From contig NZ_JAZHOH010000001.1 in NCBI RefSeq assembly GCF_040419245.1, positions 3,906,001-3,970,000 of the forward strand: DNA of 64,000 nt, read 5' to 3'. Positions 1-6,669 of the stretch are shown piece by piece. The notes beneath the pieces are model-generated. The model made no database searches. It had not been told where the DNA came from and saw only the letters and a program-made list of their open reading frames with translations. The position numbers and the translations under genes are program-made. Numbering within the stretch: position 1 is the stretch's first letter; each line of letters begins with the position of its first letter. The DNA is from Ewingella sp. CoE-038-23 (GTDB taxonomy: Bacteria > Pseudomonadota > Gammaproteobacteria > Enterobacterales > Enterobacteriaceae).

Positions 1-500
1 TACAGCGCTTCACGCACGGTATCTTCGACGCAGCACTCAGCCACCACGCCGGTGACCACCAGCGTATCAACGCCAAGCTCGGAGAGATGCTGCTGAAGAG
101 TGGTGCCGTAGAAGCCGCCAAAGCCGTGCTTCGGCACGATGATTTCGCCATGGATGGGTGCCAGTTCAGCGATGATATCTGCACAATCCAGCTCGACCTC
201 ACTGTCTTCATAGCGGCGCAGGTGCCCTACGCGACAGGCTTTGGTTTGCTCGTCGAGGAAAGAGGTCCAGCTGAATTTGCTCTCCAGCCTGCGCCACGCG
301 TCGTTTTCCACGCTGACCCATTGCAGAAAAATCACCGGGTAGCCGCCCTCCCGAAAATGCTGGAGCAGGCGCTGCTGCGGCGCGATAGTCTCCCGTCCGC
401 CCGGCACTTCAAAGGGCGCGCCCTGACGAATAAAATCGTTTTGCATATCCACAATGATCAGCGCGGGTTTATTGATTTTTGGTAGCTGGTGCAATGGCAT
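1..500 (-). CDS. Isochorismatase-family cysteine hydrolase (3' end beyond window)
   Basis: Reading leftwards from an ATG at 498-500, 166 codons are open up to the window edge, so the C-terminus is missing. A strong ribosome site (GAGGGGAA) lies 6 bases before the ATG. The three catalytic positions of the isochorismatase/nicotinamidase fold are visible: Asp18 in VDMQNDF, Lys124 in PKHGFGGFYGT and Cys157 in VVAECCVED. Family members hydrolyse isochorismate, nicotinamide, N-carbamoyl compounds or other small amides; nothing here fixes the substrate. It is divergent from an amino-acid-type ABC transporter and aminotransferase, so a role as an amidohydrolase in use of the same imported nitrogen compound is a reasonable inference but unproven. 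Confidence 0.85.
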   Translation of the reverse strand, partial: MPLHQLPKINKPALIIVDMQNDFIRQGAPFEVPGGRETIAPQQRLLQHFREGGYPVIFLQWVSVENDAWRRLESKFSWTSFLDEQTKACRVGHLRRYEDSEVELDCADIIAELAPIHGEIIVPKHGFGGFYGTTLQQHLSELGVDTLVVTGVVAECCVEDTVREAL

Positions 501-902
501 GATGTGTTCCCCTCATTAACATTCTTCTTTTTGAGATGTATTTAATAAAGAACATCAGCAAGGAGCATGCCAGCAGCGACTAAAGGGCAGGAATTGTGTC
601 AATTTAGGGCTTAGAAATAAGAAAAATTGATGAAAGGCGGCGTAGAAGTGATTTTTCCAATACTTTTAAGATACTTTTAACATGGCCGAGGCCGTTATTT
701 GGCTTAGGGAAAATCTTCATTTTTCGACGACAATCGGCATCGCACCTTTATAATACCATTGCCTCATTTTGGGGCGTGCAGCGGCTTACCCATGGGCTGG
801 GAAACCACTGCACGATTTGAAACTGGACATCTATACGTCCAAAACGTAATCTGACAATCTATTAACATTCATCCACTCAGGTTATGTAAGGAAAGCCACG
901 TC
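501..902. promoter_or_regulatory. Divergent intergenic region between the hydrolase and ABC transporter genes
   Basis: About 400 bases without a gene. It must hold the promoters for both divergent units. A TATAAT at 749-754 is a possible -10 element for the rightward ABC operon, without a convincing -35 box. Downstream of it, GTGCAG (776-781) pairs with CTGCAC (808-813), and the perfect palindrome CCCATGGG (789-796) lies between them, so this could be an operator or a leader hairpin. No small ORF with a good ribosome site was found. Confidence 0.4.
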
Positions 903-1724
903 ATGCGCCTATCCGCTCTGGTTGCCACTCTGCTTGCCACTACGCTTTTTTCTACTGTTACCCACGCTGGCGCGACCTTAGATCGCGTCACTAAAACCGG
1001 CGTGCTGCGCAATGTGATTGTTAATGACTACCCGCCATTTGGCTTTATCGATGATAACAACCAGCTGGCGGGTTTTGACGTGGATGTCGCTAAAGCCGTG
1101 GCTGCACGCATGGGTGTGAAGGCAGAAATCACCGCGCCGGGCTGGGAAACCATTATTGGCGGCAATTGGCGCGGGCGCTGGGATACCTGTATTTGCTCGA
1201 TGACGCCAAACACCGAGCGCGCCAAAGTGCTCGACTTCCCGACGCCTTATTACAGCTCACCGGCAGTGTTGGTAGTGAATAAGAAAGATGACCGCATCAA
1301 GTCAGCCGCCGACCTGAGCAACAGAAAAGTCGGCATCGGCATGGGTTCCAGCTACGAAACTTACCTGCAAAAAACGCTGGTGATCCCCGGCGCGAAGCCG
1401 ATCGATTTCCCCTTCAATAATGTGCAGGCCATTCCCAGCGATGAAGAAGTGGCTTTCCAGAATTTAGCCTTGGGACCGGGCGTGCGTCTTGACGCCATCG
1501 TCTCCGACCTTGCCACTGCCAATTCGCGCATCAAACGTAACCCTGATTTGTTTAAAATCGTCACCGAGCTGTACGCAGAGCCTAACTGGGTCGCTACCGA
1601 CAAGGGCGATCCTGAGTGGGATAAGAAAGTGGCGGATACCATAAAATCACTGCGCGACGACGGCACTTTGGCGAAGATTTCTCAGCACTGGCTGGGCGAA
1701 GACATCACCAAAGAGGAGCCGTAA
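903..1724 (+). CDS. Amino-acid-type ABC transporter periplasmic substrate-binding protein
   Basis: A 273-residue family-3 (SBP_bac_3) solute-binding protein. Residues 1-22 form a signal peptide ending THA, so the mature protein is periplasmic. The N-lobe shows the classic pattern of the family: LRNVIVNDYPPFGFIDD followed by GFDVDVAKAVAARMG, and later TPNTERAKVLDFPTPYY. AAGGAAAG lies about 8 bases before the ATG. It is followed after 3 bases by its permease and then by a PLP aminotransferase, which suggests import of an amino acid or amino-acid-like compound that is then transaminated. The exact ligand cannot be read from the sequence. Confidence 0.88.
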   Translation: MRLSALVATLLATTLFSTVTHAGATLDRVTKTGVLRNVIVNDYPPFGFIDDNNQLAGFDVDVAKAVAARMGVKAEITAPGWETIIGGNWRGRWDTCICSMTPNTERAKVLDFPTPYYSSPAVLVVNKKDDRIKSAADLSNRKVGIGMGSSYETYLQKTLVIPGAKPIDFPFNNVQAIPSDEEVAFQNLALGPGVRLDAIVSDLATANSRIKRNPDLFKIVTELYAEPNWVATDKGDPEWDKKVADTIKSLRDDGTLAKISQHWLGEDITKEEP

Positions 1725-1727
1725 CGG

Positions 1728-2576
1728 ATGGCGCAGCTCCCTGACGTGAAACCTATCGTGGCGGAAAAATCTAACCCGGCGCTGGCCGATGCCAGCCTGT
1801 CGGCCACGCCGCGCGCCTTCAAAATTAAAACGCTGATCACCTGGCTGGTGCTGCTTAGCCTGCTGTTCAGCCTGTTCGGCAAGATGGGGCTACAGTGGGA
1901 TTTGATTGAGCAGAAGTTGCCGTTCCTGCTCGGCCTGCGCCTGTCGCCGGACGGCTTTATTCAGGGCGCGGCGCTAACCCTGCTGATCACCGCCTGTTCA
2001 ATGTTTTTCTGCCTATTATTGGGGTTAATCACCGCATTAGGGCGCATGTCAGATAACGCCGTGGCCTTTGGCTGCGCGACTTTCTATGCCTCGCTGTTTC
2101 GCGGCACCCCGCTGCTGGTGCAGGTGTTAATCATCTATCTGGCGCTGCCACAGGCCGGGATTGTGCTGGGCGCGCTCAGCTCGGGGATTATCGCGCTGTC
2201 GCTGAACTACGGGGCCTATCTGGCGGAAACCATTCGTAGCGGCGTGCTCTCCGTGCCGCGCGGGCAGAAAGAGGCCGCGATGGCGCTCGGGCTGTCGCCG
2301 TGGACCGTCGCGGTGCACGTCACCGCGCCACAGGCCCTGCGCATCATCATTCCTCCCGCCGGTTCGATGTTTATTTCCATGCTGAAAGATTCGTCGCTGG
2401 TGTCGCTGATGGGCCTGTGGGAGCTGAATTTCCTTGCGCAGTCTTACGGGCGCAGCACCTATCGCTATATGGAAATGCTGGCGACCGCCGCCGCGATTTA
2501 CTGGATTATGTCGATTGTGTTCGAGCTGATCCAAAGCCGCCTCGAGCGCCGTTTCGGCCAAGGTTATCGCCGCTAA
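1728..2576 (+). CDS. Amino-acid-type ABC transporter permease
   Basis: A 282-residue inner-membrane permease of the HisM/GlnP type. An approximately 40-residue cytoplasmic N-terminal tail precedes the first hydrophobic segment, which is longer than usual. The EAA loop that contacts the ATPase is present (EAAMALGLS, then APQALRIIIPP). Start ATG at 1728 has GGAG 9 bases upstream and is 3 bases after the stop of the binding protein, so the two are translationally linked. Polar amino-acid importers of this class need an ATPase subunit. None is encoded next to it in this window, so an ATPase from elsewhere in the genome must serve it. Confidence 0.88.
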   Translation: MAQLPDVKPIVAEKSNPALADASLSATPRAFKIKTLITWLVLLSLLFSLFGKMGLQWDLIEQKLPFLLGLRLSPDGFIQGAALTLLITACSMFFCLLLGLITALGRMSDNAVAFGCATFYASLFRGTPLLVQVLIIYLALPQAGIVLGALSSGIIALSLNYGAYLAETIRSGVLSVPRGQKEAAMALGLSPWTVAVHVTAPQALRIIIPPAGSMFISMLKDSSLVSLMGLWELNFLAQSYGRSTYRYMEMLATAAAIYWIMSIVFELIQSRLERRFGQGYRR

Positions 2577-2618
2577 ACCTCGCCGTTAAACACGGTCTAA
2601 CATCCTTGCAGGTACGCC

Positions 2619-3758
2619 ATGTCGCGCTTTCCACAAGATTTCCGTTTGATCTCCTATTTGTCGAAGCTGGAGCACGCGGTGCGTTTCCCGCTCTCCTCGT
2701 CTTACCCTGAGTCCATGAGCATCGAGCAGCTGTTCGCCCTTGCCGGGGAGCAGCACCGCCAGCCGGTGCTTGAGGCGATCCTCGACTACCCGCCATTGCG
2801 CGGTACGCCTGAGTTGCTTGAGGCAATTGCCTCCACCTACGACCAGGCCACGGCGGAAAACATTATTAGCTTTGCCGGTGCCGATGAGGCGGTTTACGCC
2901 AGTTTCCACGCGCTGCTGGACGCCGACGATCACGCCATTGTCATCACGCCGAACTACCAGTCTTTGGAGAGCGTGGCGATGTCGCGCTGCGCGGTGAGCG
3001 GCGTGGCGCTGAACGCCGGCCAAGGCTGGGCGCTGGACGTGGCGGATATTTGCGCGGCCCTGCGCCCTAACACTAAGGCGCTGGTGATTAACTTTCCGCA
3101 TAACCCGACCGGCGCGCTGATCGGCCGCCAGCAGCTAGACGAACTGGTTGAACTGTGCCGCGAGCGCGGTATCTGGCTGTTTTCTGACGAAGTTTATCGG
3201 CTGACCGAATTTGATATCGCCGACCGTCTGCCACAGGTGGCGGACATTTATGAGCGCGGTATTTCTCTGAATGTCACCTCAAAAGCCTATGGCCTGCCCG
3301 GCCTGCGCATTGGCTGGGTGGCCTGTCAGGACGCGGAATGGCTGCTGAAGCTGGAACGCATGAAGCAGTATTTATCCATCTGCAACTCCCTGCCGGGCGA
3401 GATGCTGACCACCATCGCGCTCAATGCCCGCGAGGCCATTCTACAACGCGTGATGCAACGCTCCCGCGAGCAGTTAGGCCAGTTGACCGACTTTTTGGCG
3501 CGCTATCCACAGCTTTTCGAGCTGGCTCCCCCGAAAGCCGGAGTGCTGGCCTTCGTGCGTTATAAAGGGCCGGAGGGAGCGGAGCAGTTCGCCACGCGTC
3601 TGGTGGAGGAAACCGGCGTGATGACCATTCCATCCGTGACCTATGCGTCTGAATTAACGGCCGTTTCAGAAGATTTTCTGCGTATCGGCTTTGGCCGAGC
3701 GAATCTGAGTAAAGCGCTGGAAGTGTGGGGCGAATGGCTGGATAAACCGAAGCAGTAA
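2619..3758 (+). CDS. PLP-dependent class I/II aminotransferase
   Basis: A 379-residue fold-type I aminotransferase. Visible family landmarks are the NPTG motif (162-165) in VINFPHNPTG, Asp190 in LFSDEVYR that pairs with the pyridine nitrogen, and the Schiff-base lysine Lys222 in NVTSKAYGLPGLRIGW. It lies 42 bases behind the ABC permease on the same strand, so it is probably in the same operon and acts on the imported compound or a derivative. Its substrate is unknown; similar proteins are annotated only as aminotransferase or, loosely, as capreomycidine-synthase-like. A cytosolic homodimer is expected from the family. Confidence 0.85.
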   Translation: MSRFPQDFRLISYLSKLEHAVRFPLSSSYPESMSIEQLFALAGEQHRQPVLEAILDYPPLRGTPELLEAIASTYDQATAENIISFAGADEAVYASFHALLDADDHAIVITPNYQSLESVAMSRCAVSGVALNAGQGWALDVADICAALRPNTKALVINFPHNPTGALIGRQQLDELVELCRERGIWLFSDEVYRLTEFDIADRLPQVADIYERGISLNVTSKAYGLPGLRIGWVACQDAEWLLKLERMKQYLSICNSLPGEMLTTIALNAREAILQRVMQRSREQLGQLTDFLARYPQLFELAPPKAGVLAFVRYKGPEGAEQFATRLVEETGVMTIPSVTYASELTAVSEDFLRIGFGRANLSKALEVWGEWLDKPKQ

Positions 3759-3789
3759 AAAAAGCCAAGCCCGCCGGAGAACGGCGGGC
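3757..3789 (-). terminator. Rho-independent terminator of the MXKDX gene
   Basis: GCCCGCCG (3769-3776) and CGGCGGGC (3782-3789) form a perfect 8-bp stem with a 5-base loop. Read leftwards it is followed by TTGGC and a run of seven T (3763-3757). It ends the leftward transcript whose stop codon is at 3840 and overlaps the 3' end of the convergent aminotransferase gene. Confidence 0.8.
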
Positions 3790-3839
3790 CGAGATGAAAC
3801 GCTCAGACACAGGAGAGCGGTATCATGTTAGACGCGGAC

Positions 3840-4133
3840 TTACTGGCTCATCGCGTCTTTTTTCATGCCATCTTTACCCATTGAATCTTTGCTCATGGAA
3901 TCTTTACCCATGCTGTCTTTTTTCATGTGATCTTTAGACATACAGTCTTTGCCCATCGAATCTTTCCCCATGGAATCTTTGCCCATAGCGTCTTTACCCA
4001 TGCTGTCTTTCTTCATGCAGTCGTGGGACATCTTGCCCATGGTGTCTTTAGACATAGAGTCAGCAGCCTGAGTCACGCCAGCGAAACCCATCATTACGGT
4101 AGAGAACATCAGAACAGTCATCAGCTTTTTCAT
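3840..4133 (-). CDS. Exported pentapeptide MXKDX-repeat protein, methionine-rich
   Basis: A 97-residue protein with a signal peptide (residues 1-23, ending VTQA) followed by an almost pure repeat: twelve MXKDX pentapeptides (MSKDT, MKKDS, MGKDA, MGKDS and so on) plus one degenerate unit, MSHDC. The mature part has about 15 Met in 74 residues and two Cys. AAGGAAA lies just before the ATG. It belongs to the small MXKDX repeat family of unknown structure. The adjacent molybdoenzyme/cytochrome b genes on the same strand suggest it is a periplasmic methionine sink that is oxidised by reactive chlorine or oxygen species and then reduced again, as described for MrpX with YedY1 in Azospira suillum. 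That role is inference. Confidence 0.85.
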   Translation of the reverse strand: MKKLMTVLMFSTVMMGFAGVTQAADSMSKDTMGKMSHDCMKKDSMGKDAMGKDSMGKDSMGKDCMSKDHMKKDSMGKDSMSKDSMGKDGMKKDAMSQ

Positions 4134-4198
4134 GGTATTTCCTTTTTTAAAGTAGTTGCACAGTTGTGCAGGTAAGGTTCACGTTCAACTTCTTATTA

Positions 4199-4320
4199 AT
4201 TAACTCGGGCCGAAGGCCGTTATTGTTGCAGCCAGTTTGGACACGGCCAGCGCGGAAAAACCGGAGCGTACACGTAGTACGTGAGGATTTTGAGCACTGC
4301 CCGGGTTCAAAATGGCAAAT
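4199..4320. repeat. Dispersed palindromic repeat, copy A
   Basis: Gene-free stretch between the MXKDX gene and the molybdoenzyme gene. It holds a 13-base palindrome CACGTAGTACGTG (4271-4283) followed by GAGGATTTTGAGC. The same design, a palindrome of TAC/GTA type running into GAGcATTTcGAGC, occurs at 58230-58256 in copy B. Small GGCC-rich hairpins flank it. The two copies are diverged outside the core, so they look like members of an intergenic palindromic repeat family rather than a recent duplication. Confidence 0.55.
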
Positions 4321-4333
4321 AAAATAGGCCTTT

Positions 4334-5137
4334 TTAACTCCCGCCGTACCAGTTGTAGCCTTGATCCTCCCAATAACCTCCGGTGAACTTATTGGTAATT
4401 TCAATCACTTCAATATGCTTTGGATTCTTGTAGCCAAGCTTGGTTGGCATACGCAATTTCATCGGGAAACCGTATTTACGCGGCAGGATTTGCCCGTCGT
4501 AAGTCAGCGCCAGCAGGGTCTGCGGGTGCAGCGCGGTTGCCATGTCGATACTGGTGTAATACTCGTCAGCACACTTAAAGCTGACATACTCCGCCGTCAG
4601 GTCGGCGCCAATCAGTCGCAGGAAATCGCCAAACGGCACCCCGCCCCATTTACCAATTGCACTCCAGCCTTCGACACAGATGTGGCGAGTGACCTGACTG
4701 ACCTGTGCCATTTGGTACAGCGTCGCCAGTGACCATTCGCGTTTATCCAGCGCCAGCCCGGCGATTTTCAGGCGATAGGCATTGCCATCCACCTCGGGGG
4801 CGTCGTCCTCGGCGTAAAACGCGTTGAACGGGAAAGGCCGGGTTATCATCGATTCGGCATAAACCGGGGCCAGTCGGGTCGAGCCAAAAAGCCAGCCCTG
4901 CACCCGGTCATTAAAGGTGGAGACGGTATTCAAAGCTTTCTCAACCCCGGCGTTATCGCTGATATCGCAGCCGGTCAGCATCGCCATACCGCCCAGCGTC
5001 AGCCCTTGCTGCAAAAAACGACGGCGCGATGGGGCGTCGAGGTGGCGAATAATCTGTTTCTGCGCCTCCTGCAAGATGACCTGAGTGTCTGAAGGCGTGA
5101 AAATCTGCTTGATGCTCTTTTTAAAAATTTTCTTCAT
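4334..5137 (-). CDS. Tat-exported sulfite-oxidase-fold molybdopterin oxidoreductase
   Basis: A 267-residue protein of the sulfite oxidase/MsrP (YedY) superfamily. A long basic N-region precedes a twin-arginine motif SRRRFL (37-42) and a short hydrophobic segment that ends in a lipobox-like LTGC (Cys57), so it may be a Tat-exported lipoprotein. The presumed Mo-ligating cysteine is Cys154 in RHICVEGWSAIGKWGG. The start has GAGGAAAGG just upstream and is 9 bases behind the cytochrome b gene, an operon. It is shorter than E. coli MsrP (334 residues) and paired with a different type of membrane partner, so MsrP itself is not claimed. Protein methionine sulfoxide or another sulfoxide is a plausible substrate. 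Confidence 0.85.
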   Translation of the reverse strand: MKKIFKKSIKQIFTPSDTQVILQEAQKQIIRHLDAPSRRRFLQQGLTLGGMAMLTGCDISDNAGVEKALNTVSTFNDRVQGWLFGSTRLAPVYAESMITRPFPFNAFYAEDDAPEVDGNAYRLKIAGLALDKREWSLATLYQMAQVSQVTRHICVEGWSAIGKWGGVPFGDFLRLIGADLTAEYVSFKCADEYYTSIDMATALHPQTLLALTYDGQILPRKYGFPMKLRMPTKLGYKNPKHIEVIEITNKFTGGYWEDQGYNWYGGS

Positions 5138-5146
5138 GACCTTTCC

Positions 5147-5788
5147 TCAGCGTCCGCGCAGCATCGCCAGCAGGGTTTTCGGCACCAGCGCCACCATCAC
5201 CAAATGCACGGCAACAAATCCCACCAGCGAAGCCATCGCAAAAAAATGCACCACGCGGGCCGTGTCAAAACCCCCCAGCAACTCTCTGAGCAGGGGAAAC
5301 TGCACCGACTTCCACACCACCAGCCCTGACAGCACCAGCACGATGCCGTCAAGCATCACGAAGACATAGGCCGAGCGCTGCACCATGTTGTAGTGACGCA
5401 AGTCGGCGTGAGCCAGCTTGCCGCGCAGCGCCGCGCTTAATTCTCGCAGCACGCTACTCGGAGTCAGCGGCCAGAATTTGCGTTTCATCCGGCCCGTGAC
5501 GATATTCATCAGCAGGTAAAACGCGCCGTTAAAGCCGAACAGCCACATACCGGCGAAGTGCCACTGTAGGCCGCCGCCCAGCCAACCGCCGAGGGTCAGG
5601 CTGCGGGAAAATTCAAAATCAAACAGTGGCGAGGCGTTATAAATTTGCCAACCGCTGGTAACCATAATCAGCACTGCCAACGCATTCAGCCAGTGGCACA
5701 GACGCAGCCACAATGGGTGGACAATCTCTGGCTTGGCCTGGTTTTTCTGCGGCTCACTCTGCGGTGAAAAGTCGGTATGTAGCGTCAT
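5147..5788 (-). CDS. Cytochrome b561-type membrane haem protein, partner of the molybdoenzyme
   Basis: About 213 residues with four hydrophobic segments, resembling the di-haem cytochrome b561/Ni-hydrogenase b subunit family. Candidate haem histidines are in the HPLWLRLCHWLN region, in QWHFAG and in the last helices (VVHFFAMASLVGFVAVH). It should pass quinol electrons to the periplasmic molybdoenzyme encoded 9 bases downstream. A start at ATG 5788 is preferred; an in-frame GTG at 5803 would add five residues. The gene is the first of the leftward operon and faces a two-component system across a 140-base divergent promoter region. Confidence 0.83.
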   Translation of the reverse strand: MTLHTDFSPQSEPQKNQAKPEIVHPLWLRLCHWLNALAVLIMVTSGWQIYNASPLFDFEFSRSLTLGGWLGGGLQWHFAGMWLFGFNGAFYLLMNIVTGRMKRKFWPLTPSSVLRELSAALRGKLAHADLRHYNMVQRSAYVFVMLDGIVLVLSGLVVWKSVQFPLLRELLGGFDTARVVHFFAMASLVGFVAVHLVMVALVPKTLLAMLRGR

Positions 5789-5943
5789 GTTTATGTTTCT
5801 CACTCGCCCTGTCGATGAAGCCAGTATTGAGCGGATTTGTTCCCCAAGACCTCACGCAAAGTTAAATAAAATGTGATAACTCTGAGTAAGCCGCTTGTGT
5901 AGACTGCTACTCATACCCTCCCCTCCCCGCAGGCTCGACAGAG
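5789..5943. promoter_or_regulatory. Divergent promoter region, redox operon / two-component genes
   Basis: The short region between two divergent units contains an imperfect dyad, GAGTAAGC (5884-5891) against GCTACTC (about 5905-5911). It is a natural place for the OmpR-type regulator to bind and control both directions. No clear -35/-10 pair could be assigned with confidence. Confidence 0.35.
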
Positions 5944-6666
5944 ATGGAAAAACCCAAAAAGATTTTGATCGTGGAAGACGACAGCAACATCGCCGAGCTG
6001 CTCAATCTGCATTTACGCGATGAAGGCTATGAGATAACCCACGCCGCCGATGGCAATCTGGGCGTAGCGCATTTAGAGAAAGGGGGCTGGGACGCGCTGA
6101 TTCTGGACCTGATGCTGCCCGGCGTTGACGGGCTAGAGATTTGCCGCCGCGCCCGCAACATGACGCGCTACACGCCGATCATCATCATCAGCGCCCGTTC
6201 CAGCGAAGTGCATCGCGTGCTGGGGCTGGAGCTGGGGGCCGACGACTATCTGGCGAAACCCTTCTCTATGCTGGAGCTGGTGGCGCGAGTCAAAGCGCTG
6301 TTCCGCCGTCAGGAAGCCATGAGCCGCAATATGAAGATGGACGCCGGGACCCTGAGCTTCTCCGGGTTAGTCATTGACCCTATTGCCCGCGAAGTGGCGT
6401 TGAACCAGCAGACTGTGGAACTGACGCCGCGCGAGTTCGATCTGCTCTACTTCTTCGCCAAAAATCCCGGCAAGGTGTTCTCGCGCCTGAGCCTGCTCAA
6501 TCAGGTGTGGGGCTATCAGCACGAGGGTTATGAACACACGGTGAATACCCATATCAACCGACTGCGCATCAAGATTGAGAGCAACCCGGCTGAGCCAGAG
6601 CGCATCCTGACCGTCTGGGGAAAAGGCTATAAATTCACGTCGTCAGCGGAAGACGCGCAAGGATAA
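5944..6666 (+). CDS. OmpR/PhoB-family response regulator
   Basis: A 240-residue regulator. The receiver domain occupies residues 6-120 with the acidic pair Glu11-Asp12, phospho-acceptor Asp55 in LILDLMLPG and the conserved lysine in YLAKPFS. A winged-helix DNA-binding domain covers about 135-235 (ELTPREFDLLYFF, NTHINRLRIKIE, VWGKGYKF). The sensor kinase gene follows after 3 bases. Divergence from the molybdoenzyme/cytochrome operon makes that operon the likely target, an arrangement comparable to hprRS next to msrPQ in E. coli. Confidence 0.9.
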   Translation: MEKPKKILIVEDDSNIAELLNLHLRDEGYEITHAADGNLGVAHLEKGGWDALILDLMLPGVDGLEICRRARNMTRYTPIIIISARSSEVHRVLGLELGADDYLAKPFSMLELVARVKALFRRQEAMSRNMKMDAGTLSFSGLVIDPIAREVALNQQTVELTPREFDLLYFFAKNPGKVFSRLSLLNQVWGYQHEGYEHTVNTHINRLRIKIESNPAEPERILTVWGKGYKFTSSAEDAQG

Positions 6667-6669
6667 ATC

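Noticed and set aside
87..485. 132-codon open frame on the plus strand
   Set aside because: It lies opposite the isochorismatase-family gene, whose catalytic motifs are clear, and has no recognisable domain or good ribosome site.
3825..3884. 19-codon plus-strand ORF with a good AGGAG ribosome site
   Set aside because: It overlaps the 3' end of the MXKDX gene on the opposite strand and its sequence is the complement of repeat units; no independent support.
5870..5891. CRP-like TGTGATAAC upstream of the response regulator
   Set aside because: Only the left half matches; the right half TGAGT is wrong, so it was not listed as a site.
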